Source: a virus
IMG/VR virus record: IMGVR_UViG_3300037493_004757
Coordinates: 1 to 20,813 of that record
Strand: one strand, 5' to 3'
DNA: 20,813 nucleotides
Made by a program: the position numbers and the translations under genes. The notes below the pieces were generated by a model that was not told the origin of the DNA, searched no databases, and saw only the letters and a program-made list of their open reading frames with translations. Each line of letters starts with the position of its first letter. The stretch's first letter is position 1. Shown here piece after piece: positions 14,508-20,813 of this stretch.

Positions 14508-17153
14508 ATGCCAACTCCTATGTCTCCTGATGTTCAAGCCTATGGTCAGCTTCCTTCTGCCGAACAAGCCGAGGAGCTATTCAGGCAAAAATTCTCGAGC
14601 ATGGCGTATAACGTGATGTTCGCCAAGTTTCCGGACTTAGCGCAGCAGATAGTGACCTTTAAGCTGCTTGAAGTAGACGCGCAAAAGGGTAAGGGCGTCG
14701 GCGCATTTATTTTCATGCAGGACAGTAAGCCCATTTATATCCCGGTTATCATGAGCGACAGCCAGCTCAAGCCGATGGATATCTTCTACTTTAAGGACCT
14801 CAACATTTTCCTCCCCATGTCCAAAGAGTGGCTGGAGGAAGTGTCGAAGATGTCGCTTGAAGAGATGGGCCAGCCCTCGGACATTCCTCAGGGTGTCCCG
14901 CGTGACATTGATATCCGCAATGTGGTCATGCCTCCCTTTACGGCATCGGGCCGAGTTGGTCTTGCGTCTGACCAAAGCGAGATGGACTTCCAGGCTAAGG
15001 CCCTCTTCAAGGAAGCCGAGAACAACAACTTCGATATCCATCCTAGGTTCTTGGAGTTTATCGGTAACGCTGCTCCCCGTGGCGTACTTGACGGCGTAAA
15101 GATTGCGTTTGAGAAGCACCCGAAGCTTCTCAAGAAGATGGCGCACTTTCATGGGTCGAGCTCGGTGCTCAAAGCATTCAAGCAAGGTTATGCCCGTGTT
15201 AGCTCACAAGAAGCTTTACAGACAAAGACTGCTGCTCTGCGTGCTAGTGGTAAAGTTCGCGTCTTCACGCACAACGCGTCGTCTGAAGAACTCAAAGAGG
15301 CTTTTGGAAAGACTGCTGCTGCAGCTTACAGCCAGATTCTCCGTAGGGGACTCGCTATCTCGGACACGAGACATAGCATTGAAAAAATCGCTGTGAAGAT
15401 TGAGCACAACGTGCGTTTAAGCGAGCCAGGCAGCACGGCTGGTTTTTACCGGCTGTACTTTATGGACGCTCCCCCCGAGATTTATTACGTGGTGCCCAAT
15501 CCGAAGGGCAGCAGCCAGTGCACCGTAAGTAACGACGACTACTACTCGTTCTACGGCGACACAAATAACCAGCACAAGAACGCCACGACGTACCTCATCA
15601 TCAATAAAGATGGCAAAGAGGTGTGGTGTACTAATCGCGTTGTTGGCGAGCACATTCCTGATGGTAGCCAGACCCTAAACAACTACCACTGGATTAAAGC
15701 TCTCGTTCACGGTAAGGCCCGTAATGCTACGCCGACAGTGCATGACTACGGCTTCTTCTTGAACACGCTTGAGAATGGTATGGTCCAAGCGACCAAGCCC
15801 TTCTGGATTCATTCCATCACGGATACCAAGGGCATCAAGAAAGTCACAGCCGACTACTCTGGCGGTACGAGCTACGTTATCGATAACAACACGAGCCGGG
15901 ATAAGATTAACGTCACACAAGAAGTGGTGATGATTCCTCCGGGCGCTAAGTGGGTGGCGTCTCGTACGGGCGTGTCTGAGAACGACAAGTACAGCATCCA
16001 GAGCTCTATTGGCCGTCATAGCATCATCTCCGACCCCAAGCTCATCTCGCACTGGATGGACGAGAAGCTGCAGACAGACAATGCTTCTTCCGTGAACGTG
16101 AAGAAGGCGGGCCTTGAGGAGTACTGGGTTGACCGTGAACCAGGCGCGCTGCACTTCACTCAGGCCATTGAAAAGATTGCAACGGGCTACGGCATCTCCG
16201 TACAAGACGCTGCCGGTGTTCTCCTTGAAATCGAGAAGGGCAACAACGCCTTCATGTACGCGTTGCCCAAGACCAAGGTCGCTTCTTGGTCTGGACTCGC
16301 CAAGCTAGCTCAGCCGGGTCAAGAAGGTCCTATGCAGGGCCAGGGTCCGGCTCAGGGTGGCCAGCCCCCGATGGCGCCTGAGGGCGGCGGCGGTATGCCG
16401 ATGGACCCGTCTATGGGAGGTATGGACCCATCAATGATGGGCATGGGCATGATGCCTCCAGCTGTCTCTCCGATGTCACCCACGGACCTCGCCATCGCTG
16501 AGGTTGTGGATAAGCTCACGCAAGAAAACCAACTGCGCATGCAGCAGTTGCAAGACCAGATGCAGCAACAGCAGCAGGCGCTTCAGCAGGAGTCAGAACA
16601 AAATAGTAGACTCGTGCAGGTACTGCAGCAGATCCAAACTAGGTCTCAGCAGATTAACCAAGCGACCGGAGGTGTGATACCGGCTGGCGCTGAGGCGTCT
16701 CCTGCTGTTGCTGCTCGTATGTTAGCTCCTGAGCCAGAGCCCGAGCAAGAGCCTCCCATGCAGCCGATGATGCCAGAGGGCAACATCAATCCGCAGATGG
16801 TGGCACAGCAAATCAATCCTCAGATGGCTGACGCCGCTGGCGACCTTGGTAATGCTGGCGTCTTCGATATGGCTGCCATGTCGATGCTCGCGGCTTCTCC
16901 AGTGCTGCACGACATCATCGCTACCTACGTGCCCAACCTTGAGAAAGCGGTCGATAACCTCGGGCGCATTCTTCTGACACTGTGGATGCAGGAGTCGGAC
17001 GTTAAGACTGCGATTGGTGACCTTGAGTACACGACTCTCGAAGACCGTCTCCGCACGGTGTTCAAGGGCCTGGGAGAGCTCGTCATCAAGATTAACCGTA
17101 ACGCGGTCAATCCGTCGCAGATGCCGCAGCAAGCGATGATGAACCAGCACTGA
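14508..17153 (+). CDS. Large multidomain probable virion protein, unknown family
   Basis: This 881-residue protein has a clear layout: a globular N-terminal region (1-300), a beta-rich region with many Tyr, Asp and Asn (about 300-540), a Gly/Met/Pro/Gln-rich flexible linker (603-660), a Gln-rich coiled coil (about 660-720), a Pro/Glu/Met-rich linker (738-770) and a helical C-terminal domain (775-865). It contains several IEKIA, KTA and KMA peptides, including two EKIA copies at 292-295 and 554-557. The Shine-Dalgarno sequence is weak (CAGG nine bases upstream), and a 114 bp leader with a hairpin precedes the gene. It follows a probably abundant protein and overlaps the next gene by one base. 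No enzymatic motif is seen. A virion structural or internal-head role is likely from context and composition. Confidence 0.78.
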   Translation: MPTPMSPDVQAYGQLPSAEQAEELFRQKFSSMAYNVMFAKFPDLAQQIVTFKLLEVDAQKGKGVGAFIFMQDSKPIYIPVIMSDSQLKPMDIFYFKDLNIFLPMSKEWLEEVSKMSLEEMGQPSDIPQGVPRDIDIRNVVMPPFTASGRVGLASDQSEMDFQAKALFKEAENNNFDIHPRFLEFIGNAAPRGVLDGVKIAFEKHPKLLKKMAHFHGSSSVLKAFKQGYARVSSQEALQTKTAALRASGKVRVFTHNASSEELKEAFGKTAAAAYSQILRRGLAISDTRHSIEKIAVKIEHNVRLSEPGSTAGFYRLYFMDAPPEIYYVVPNPKGSSQCTVSNDDYYSFYGDTNNQHKNATTYLIINKDGKEVWCTNRVVGEHIPDGSQTLNNYHWIKALVHGKARNATPTVHDYGFFLNTLENGMVQATKPFWIHSITDTKGIKKVTADYSGGTSYVIDNNTSRDKINVTQEVVMIPPGAKWVASRTGVSENDKYSIQSSIGRHSIISDPKLISHWMDEKLQTDNASSVNVKKAGLEEYWVDREPGALHFTQAIEKIATGYGISVQDAAGVLLEIEKGNNAFMYALPKTKVASWSGLAKLAQPGQEGPMQGQGPAQGGQPPMAPEGGGGMPMDPSMGGMDPSMMGMGMMPPAVSPMSPTDLAIAEVVDKLTQENQLRMQQLQDQMQQQQQALQQESEQNSRLVQVLQQIQTRSQQINQATGGVIPAGAEASPAVAARMLAPEPEPEQEPPMQPMMPEGNINPQMVAQQINPQMADAAGDLGNAGVFDMAAMSMLAASPVLHDIIATYVPNLEKAVDNLGRILLTLWMQESDVKTAIGDLEYTTLEDRLRTVFKGLGELVIKINRNAVNPSQMPQQAMMNQH

Positions 17154-17866
17154 TGCGCCACTGTGTACCAGACCGCCGCTGGAAGAGACTCCAGTACGCG
17201 CTAAAAGCCAAGGACGGAAACACTCTGTGTAACGACCCCTGGCTTTACCGCGTATATAAAGTGGCGATTGGTAAAGACACAGACGACACAATCTTCTACG
17301 TGTACGAGCTCTGTAACAGCGACTACCACCGTGATTGCATCATGGCGTTCTTGTTGAGTCGGGCCACCTTTGAAGAGACAGCTAAGTGCTTGGAGATACC
17401 TATGGAGGTACTCCAAGGCTTTTCGAAACTCATGTTCGAACAAGATGAGTTACGTAGCAAGCTGGACCACATTCTGTATGCACGTGAATACCAGAACAAC
17501 GTCGCGTCAGAAGAAGGCAAGTGGCTTATCGATACAGGGCTTACTGGTGGCCCCATTGTTCTTCAGGATAGATTTTTGCTAGGCCACGAAGAATTGAACA
17601 TAGATGTGCGCAGTGTTTCGCGTAAGATGATTAATACCGCGTACACTATTGGTATGGTTGCGCGCGGTAATTCTCTGACGTCTGAAGCCTCAAAACAGGC
17701 ACAGCGTTGGTTTGATAGTGTGACCAAGCTTCTCGCTGCGCACGAGCGGCTTCGTATGGAAGAGATTGACGAGAATGTTGACGACGCTGTGGTCGCTATC
17801 AAACAGCACCAGCTAACGCATACTCCAGAAGAGCTTAAGCTCCTTCCGGAAGAGATTATGCACTGA
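17153..17866 (+). CDS. Unknown protein with helix-turn-helix-like segment
   Basis: This 237-residue protein starts at an ATG overlapping the previous stop (TGATG). Residues 67-95 (LSRATFEETAKCL...MEVLQGFSKLMF) have the hydrophobic spacing of a helix-turn-helix, with Ile-Pro at the turn. I recall comparable segments in small conserved proteins of large phages, but cannot verify this here. The N-terminal 60 residues are Cys- and aromatic-rich (C4, C26, C54, C62). The C-terminal half is helical and charged. It could be a regulator or, given its location, a small head or tail assembly factor. No family is assigned with confidence. Confidence 0.72.
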   Translation: MRHCVPDRRWKRLQYALKAKDGNTLCNDPWLYRVYKVAIGKDTDDTIFYVYELCNSDYHRDCIMAFLLSRATFEETAKCLEIPMEVLQGFSKLMFEQDELRSKLDHILYAREYQNNVASEEGKWLIDTGLTGGPIVLQDRFLLGHEELNIDVRSVSRKMINTAYTIGMVARGNSLTSEASKQAQRWFDSVTKLLAAHERLRMEEIDENVDDAVVAIKQHQLTHTPEELKLLPEEIMH

Positions 17867-17875
17867 GAGGCGAGC

Positions 17876-18802
17876 ATGTGGACAAGAGCAGATTTTGATA
17901 ACGCTGCGAACGAAATTGGCCGTCAGTTTGCCGCTAGCGGCGGTGCGTCTCGCATCAATGACTTAGCTACCAAAGTCGCTACCGACAACCAGCTCAATCC
18001 TGAAGGCATCAACACGCTTGTCAGGCTGGCCAACGTCGCAGCGTTTCAAGAGCTCTTTACCAAACGTGCTGGCGCTGAAGACCGCATGATTGAGTTCGAA
18101 GTTGGTGACCCGGACCTCGTCATCAGCAACATCTATTCCAGCGTGAAGTGTGCTGCCGTGGCTGAACAGAAAGCTGTCCGTGCTTCTTCGTATGACCGCG
18201 CCATGGATTGGTATGGTCCTATGACTACCAAGACGGCGGAAGAAGATGAGCCATCTGACTTTCCTGGGGAAGAGAACGAGTCTGAGGAGCCTGAGACAAA
18301 CGAGGAAGAGACAGTGCTCGGTAAGAGCGTTGTGTCTCCTACGAATCCGCCCGAAGCTCCTATGGTCGATAAGAAGGCCATGGCGAAGTTCAACGTTAAG
18401 CGTGCACAGGACGCCATCCATGAAGAGTCTTGTCGCCTGCTTCACGAGTGGGGCCAGAGCTTAGAGAAAGCCGCGCAGACAATGCGTGTGGGTTTTGGCA
18501 CACCGAGATTCAACGAAGAGAAGTACGCGTACTTTACAGACATCGTTTCTGAGCTTGGCGCGGACGTTATCCCGGAGGTAAAGGCTCTCAATGTACTTCA
18601 GGGAGGGAACAGCAGCGATGCCAGACTCTCGTCCGATAAGCTCGCGAACGCCCCTGAGAGAACAGTCAGTCAGTTCTCTTCGACTAGCGAGGGCGCTGCG
18701 ATTCTGCGTTTCGTTAAGCAGGCTTCGGCAGCTAGACAGAAGCGTGAGAGCTACGCTTCTGCAGTCCAGTGGCTCGATACCAAAATGACGGAGATTGGCT
18801 AA
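17876..18802 (+). CDS. Unknown probable structural protein with acidic disordered centre
   Basis: This 308-residue protein has AGAGG five bases before its ATG, nine bases after the previous stop. The N-terminal domain contains NPEGINTLVRLANVAAFQEL (41-60), a pattern I associate with virion-region proteins of large phages, though unverified. A strongly acidic linker (121-146, mostly Glu, Asp and Pro) separates it from a helical C-terminal half (about 162-308). K-x-A peptides recur (TKRA, VKCA, TKTA, EKAA, VKQA). The stop shares one base with the next start. No catalytic motif is seen; the role is inferred only from location. Confidence 0.75.
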   Translation: MWTRADFDNAANEIGRQFAASGGASRINDLATKVATDNQLNPEGINTLVRLANVAAFQELFTKRAGAEDRMIEFEVGDPDLVISNIYSSVKCAAVAEQKAVRASSYDRAMDWYGPMTTKTAEEDEPSDFPGEENESEEPETNEEETVLGKSVVSPTNPPEAPMVDKKAMAKFNVKRAQDAIHEESCRLLHEWGQSLEKAAQTMRVGFGTPRFNEEKYAYFTDIVSELGADVIPEVKALNVLQGGNSSDARLSSDKLANAPERTVSQFSSTSEGAAILRFVKQASAARQKRESYASAVQWLDTKMTEIG

Positions 18803-19458
18803 TGGGTCTGGGGAAATCACTCCTGCAGTTTCCTGGTAAGCACCCCGTTGCTACGCTAGGGATTGGCGGGACAGCGGCGTCTGCTGCTACTATCCCTGGG
18901 CCAGGCGATAAGCTTGAAGAAGAAATCATGAAGAACTACACAGGTACCCCCGGAGGTAAATACGTGTACGCAGAACTAGAGACAGTTGCAAAGCGCAAAG
19001 AGTACCTGGAGAAGAAGGCTGCTCCTCTTTATAAGGAAGCTGGCCAGGGTAGTGGATTTGGGCAGGAGCTTATTTCTGGCTTAGGCCAGGGCTTCGGTAA
19101 AGCTATTGGCCAAGCCGGTATTGATGTTGTGCGCGCTCTTGTGAGTGCCGCTGGTAACGCCATGCGTACTGGCACCTCGGGTCTCAATGCCCAGCAGAAG
19201 ATGCTCGTAAAGCGCATCGTCGGTAGCGACCCCATGCTCAAGACCTACGACATGATGCATGAAGGCGTACTTGAGAACGCGTACACCACGATGGTGCGTA
19301 CGGCGCCCCACGTCGCTGAGGACGCCAACGTCGTTACATCCTTCTTACGTGAAGCGTCCCAGACCGGCGGAACAATCAGTTATGTAACCATGAAGCATCT
19401 CGCCGAAGCTGAGCGTGCTTTCATCGAAGCTCGCAGTGTTGCTCGCCCAATTTTCTAA
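18802..19458 (+). CDS. Gly-rich protein of unknown function, possible membrane- or DNA-associated
   Basis: The chosen start is the ATG at 18802, which overlaps the previous stop (TAATG) and has GGAG eight bases upstream, giving 218 residues. An in-frame GTG at 18769 would overlap the preceding gene by 34 nt and lacks a ribosome binding site. The N-terminus (MGLGKSLLQFPGKHPVATLG) leads into a hydrophobic Gly/Ala stretch. A second Gly-rich helical segment follows (GSGFGQELISGLGQGFGKAI). The C-terminal 90 residues look helical and soluble. It shares Gly/Ala-zipper character with the genes at 12326 and 12978. No family is recognised. Confidence 0.72.
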   Translation: MGLGKSLLQFPGKHPVATLGIGGTAASAATIPGPGDKLEEEIMKNYTGTPGGKYVYAELETVAKRKEYLEKKAAPLYKEAGQGSGFGQELISGLGQGFGKAIGQAGIDVVRALVSAAGNAMRTGTSGLNAQQKMLVKRIVGSDPMLKTYDMMHEGVLENAYTTMVRTAPHVAEDANVVTSFLREASQTGGTISYVTMKHLAEAERAFIEARSVARPIF

Positions 19459-19466
19459 GAGGTGAT
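19459..19466 (+). promoter_or_regulatory. Near-consensus Shine-Dalgarno that sets the start at 19471
   Basis: GAGGTG within AAGAGGTGAT closely matches the 16S complement and lies six bases before the ATG at 19471. Two earlier in-frame starts, GTG 19462 and ATG 19465, fall inside or directly after this sequence and are therefore unlikely. Confidence 0.6.
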
Positions 19467-19470
19467 GACC

Positions 19471-19686
19471 ATGACATACGAAGAACTCGATGCTGTTGTT
19501 CCCCAGGAAGTTAAGCTTGCGTACCTGAATAACCAGACGCATCACCTGCTTAACAAAACAGCGGGCATCACGGACTTTAGCTTTACCAACCTCGCTGAGC
19601 ACCTGGGCGTAAAGATGGCTTCACGGCGCATGCGCTTTGGTGTCATCAGCGATGGCTTGACCGCTCTTAAGATGCTGAAAGGCTGA
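19471..19686 (+). CDS. Small unknown protein (71 residues)
   Basis: This short gene begins MTYEELDAVVPQEVKLAYL behind a near-consensus ribosome binding site, 12 bp after the previous stop, and is followed four bases later by another gene. It is probably all-helical, with a basic patch (MASRRMRF) and two K-x-A peptides, NKTA and VKMA. The length, strong Shine-Dalgarno and tight packing support a real gene. No family is recognised; a small virion or assembly protein is possible. Confidence 0.7.
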   Translation: MTYEELDAVVPQEVKLAYLNNQTHHLLNKTAGITDFSFTNLAEHLGVKMASRRMRFGVISDGLTALKMLKG

Positions 19687-19689
19687 GAC

Positions 19690-20100
19690 ATGAACCTCGA
19701 ACTCTTTGCTCATGAGATTTCGAACGCGGTTAAGAGCCACGGTCTCTACGAAGAGGCCGCTGTGAAGACTGCGTCGGATGAAATGTGTGCCATTGGTCAG
19801 AGCGAGAACATGAAGATTTCTCATGTTGTCACTGACGCCATTAGGACTGAAGCTGCTTCGAATGGCTTCAAGACCGCGCAGGAAGTTACGGCGTTCGTGA
19901 ATAAAATGGCGCACGTGAACCATGGCGTGTACCTAGACAACATCCAGCAGCTGAAAGTTGCGAGCGCACTGACGGTGGATGAAGCCCTTTCTCGCGCGGT
20001 TGTTCAAGACGGTTTGGACAATGCCACGGTTATGAAGCTAGCTTCTATCCGAGCGTATGGGCGTGAAGTTTTCATGGAGATCCTTCGCGGAGTTCTCTGA
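19690..20100 (+). CDS. Small helical unknown protein rich in K-x-A motifs
   Basis: This 136-residue protein starts at an ATG seven bases after AAAGG, three bases after the preceding stop. It appears almost entirely helical and has the densest set of K-hydrophobic-A peptides in the window: VKTA, FKTA, NKMA, LKVA and MKLA, five in 136 residues. There are no cysteines apart from one near residue 33 and no recognisable catalytic motif. It lies directly before the protease-like gene, a position often held by scaffold, core or other head-assembly proteins in large phages, so a head role is possible. That is inference. Confidence 0.72.
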   Translation: MNLELFAHEISNAVKSHGLYEEAAVKTASDEMCAIGQSENMKISHVVTDAIRTEAASNGFKTAQEVTAFVNKMAHVNHGVYLDNIQQLKVASALTVDEALSRAVVQDGLDNATVMKLASIRAYGREVFMEILRGVL

Positions 20101-20107
20101 GGCTTAA

Positions 20108-20813
20108 ATGATCCCAAAAATCATCCATCTCGACGAGTACTTTCCTACGGGCGAAGCCACTATTCAGCCTGTGATGTTGTGGGCCAATAACAAGGCTTGT
20201 TATGAAAACATCACGAAGCACGCTAGCGTAGGAACAGAGTACTTCAAGACGATTCAACCTATTCCTGGTCACAGCTTTGTGTACGTGTTGGCTGTAAGTG
20301 ACTGGGAACACTATGGCGAGAATAGAAACGGAGATGGGTTTCCAAATGCGCCTTATAAGCCAATGGAAAATCCTCCGTGGATTAGCCAAGCTGAGACGCT
20401 TTCTAACTGGCACCACACGTTTGAAACATTCGGTAATATGTATCGTCACCACATGAACCGAGACCCAGAAAAACGCGTAGGGCGCATAGTGAAGTCGTTC
20501 TGGAATGACACTATGCACCGCGTAGAACTGTTGGTCGACCTCGACAACGAAAAGGCTCCTGACCTTGCCGCCCGTATTGCTGCCGGGGAATTTCCTCCGG
20601 TGTCTATGGGGACCAAGGTTGCTTGGGATGTATGCCTTGCGCCTGAAACGCTTGTACGAACTTCCACCGGGCACAAGGCCATCAAAGACATCGAGATTGG
20701 CGAAACAGTACGCACACACACCGGAGCACTGAAGCGAGTAACAGCCCACTATGTTCACGAGACAGACGAAGACCTTTACACCGTAACAGCGAGTGGCGTA
20801 GCTCACCCTATTA
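20108..20813 (+). CDS. Prohead protease-like protein interrupted by an intein (3' end beyond window)
   Basis: The frame opens at ATG 20108 (in-frame TAA just upstream, TGAGG five bases before the start) and stays open to the window edge, 235 codons. Residues 1-175 resemble the capsid maturation protease of large phages: NRNGDGFPNAPY (74-85), a WHHTFETFGNMYRHHMNRDPEKRVG stretch with the likely catalytic His, NDTMHRVELLVDLD, and PPVSMGTKVAWDV with the likely catalytic Ser. Such proteases cut scaffold and head proteins during capsid maturation. At Cys176 the sequence switches to an intein N-terminus. In homologues I recall, DV is followed by a conserved zinc-type CSxCG, so the intein would sit at that cysteine. 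The protease assignment is moderately sure, the intein more so. Confidence 0.72.
   Translation, partial: MIPKIIHLDEYFPTGEATIQPVMLWANNKACYENITKHASVGTEYFKTIQPIPGHSFVYVLAVSDWEHYGENRNGDGFPNAPYKPMENPPWISQAETLSNWHHTFETFGNMYRHHMNRDPEKRVGRIVKSFWNDTMHRVELLVDLDNEKAPDLAARIAAGEFPPVSMGTKVAWDVCLAPETLVRTSTGHKAIKDIEIGETVRTHTGALKRVTAHYVHETDEDLYTVTASGVAHPI
20633..20813 (+). other. Intein N-terminal splicing domain (Hint), truncated by window end
   Basis: From Cys176 of the host gene the protein reads CLAPETLVRTSTG, then AIKDIEIGETV, and ends TVTASGVAHPI. This matches intein block A (catalytic Cys1 with the following strand and 'IGE/D' turn) and the start of block B with its T...H (His at 20804-20806). Only about 60 intein residues are seen, so a homing endonuclease, blocks F and G and the C-extein cannot be judged. 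Splicing would rejoin the protease. Confidence 0.85.

Noticed and set aside
16550-16660. CAG/CAA-rich stretch as a DNA microsatellite of its own
   Set aside because: It is in frame and encodes the Gln-rich coiled coil of the 881-residue protein; the repeats are imperfect and explained by the protein.
18769-18801. GTG start for the Gly-rich protein inside the preceding gene
   Set aside because: It overlaps the previous gene by 34 nt and lacks a Shine-Dalgarno sequence, whereas ATG 18802 has GGAG and a one-base overlap typical of this operon.

Overview
The window looks like part of a large tailed-phage (jumbo-type) genome. It is not ordinary bacterial chromosome: a portal protein, an intein-interrupted prohead-protease-like protein and a run of virion-like proteins surround a phage-type multisubunit RNA polymerase. 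There are no tRNAs, rRNAs, insertion sequences or CRISPR arrays. Coding is almost continuous, with many 1-4 nt start/stop overlaps, and no gene-free stretch exceeds about 115 bases. The host cannot be read from the sequence.

Layout. Positions 1-2262 run leftward: a SNF2-family helicase with a HARP-like N-terminus and two matching four-cysteine motifs, then the start of a small unknown gene cut by the window edge. After only 32 bp the direction flips, and everything from 2295 to the right edge runs rightward. First come a portal protein with an embedded zinc-ribbon-like insert and a small cysteine-rich protein. Next is the RNA polymerase block (4688-12326): a beta/beta' N-terminal fusion carrying the catalytic NADYDGD motif, a primase-polymerase plus LigD-type 3'-phosphoesterase gene, and the beta' C-terminal half with bridge helix, trigger loop and second zinc site. 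These three genes overlap by 4 nt each. From 12326 to 20100 lie eight genes without a recognised enzymatic function. Some are Gly/Ala-zipper proteins, one is a strongly codon-biased and probably abundant protein, and one is an 881-residue multidomain protein. At the right edge a protease-like gene is interrupted by an intein that continues outside the window.

How it fits together. Portal, protease and probable virion proteins form a head-morphogenesis/structural module. The RNA polymerase sits inside this module, which raises the possibility that it is packaged in the virion or made with late proteins. All three longer intergenic gaps in the rightward module contain a hairpin 38-53 nt before the next start codon, suggesting a shared expression signal.

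Most notable: beta' is split between its catalytic barrel and its bridge-helix half, and the gap holds a DNA-repair-like PrimPol-phosphoesterase gene. The polymerase also lacks the N-terminal beta' zinc ribbon and has substitutions at the main rifampicin-contact positions. All family assignments are from motif recognition by eye; no search was run.
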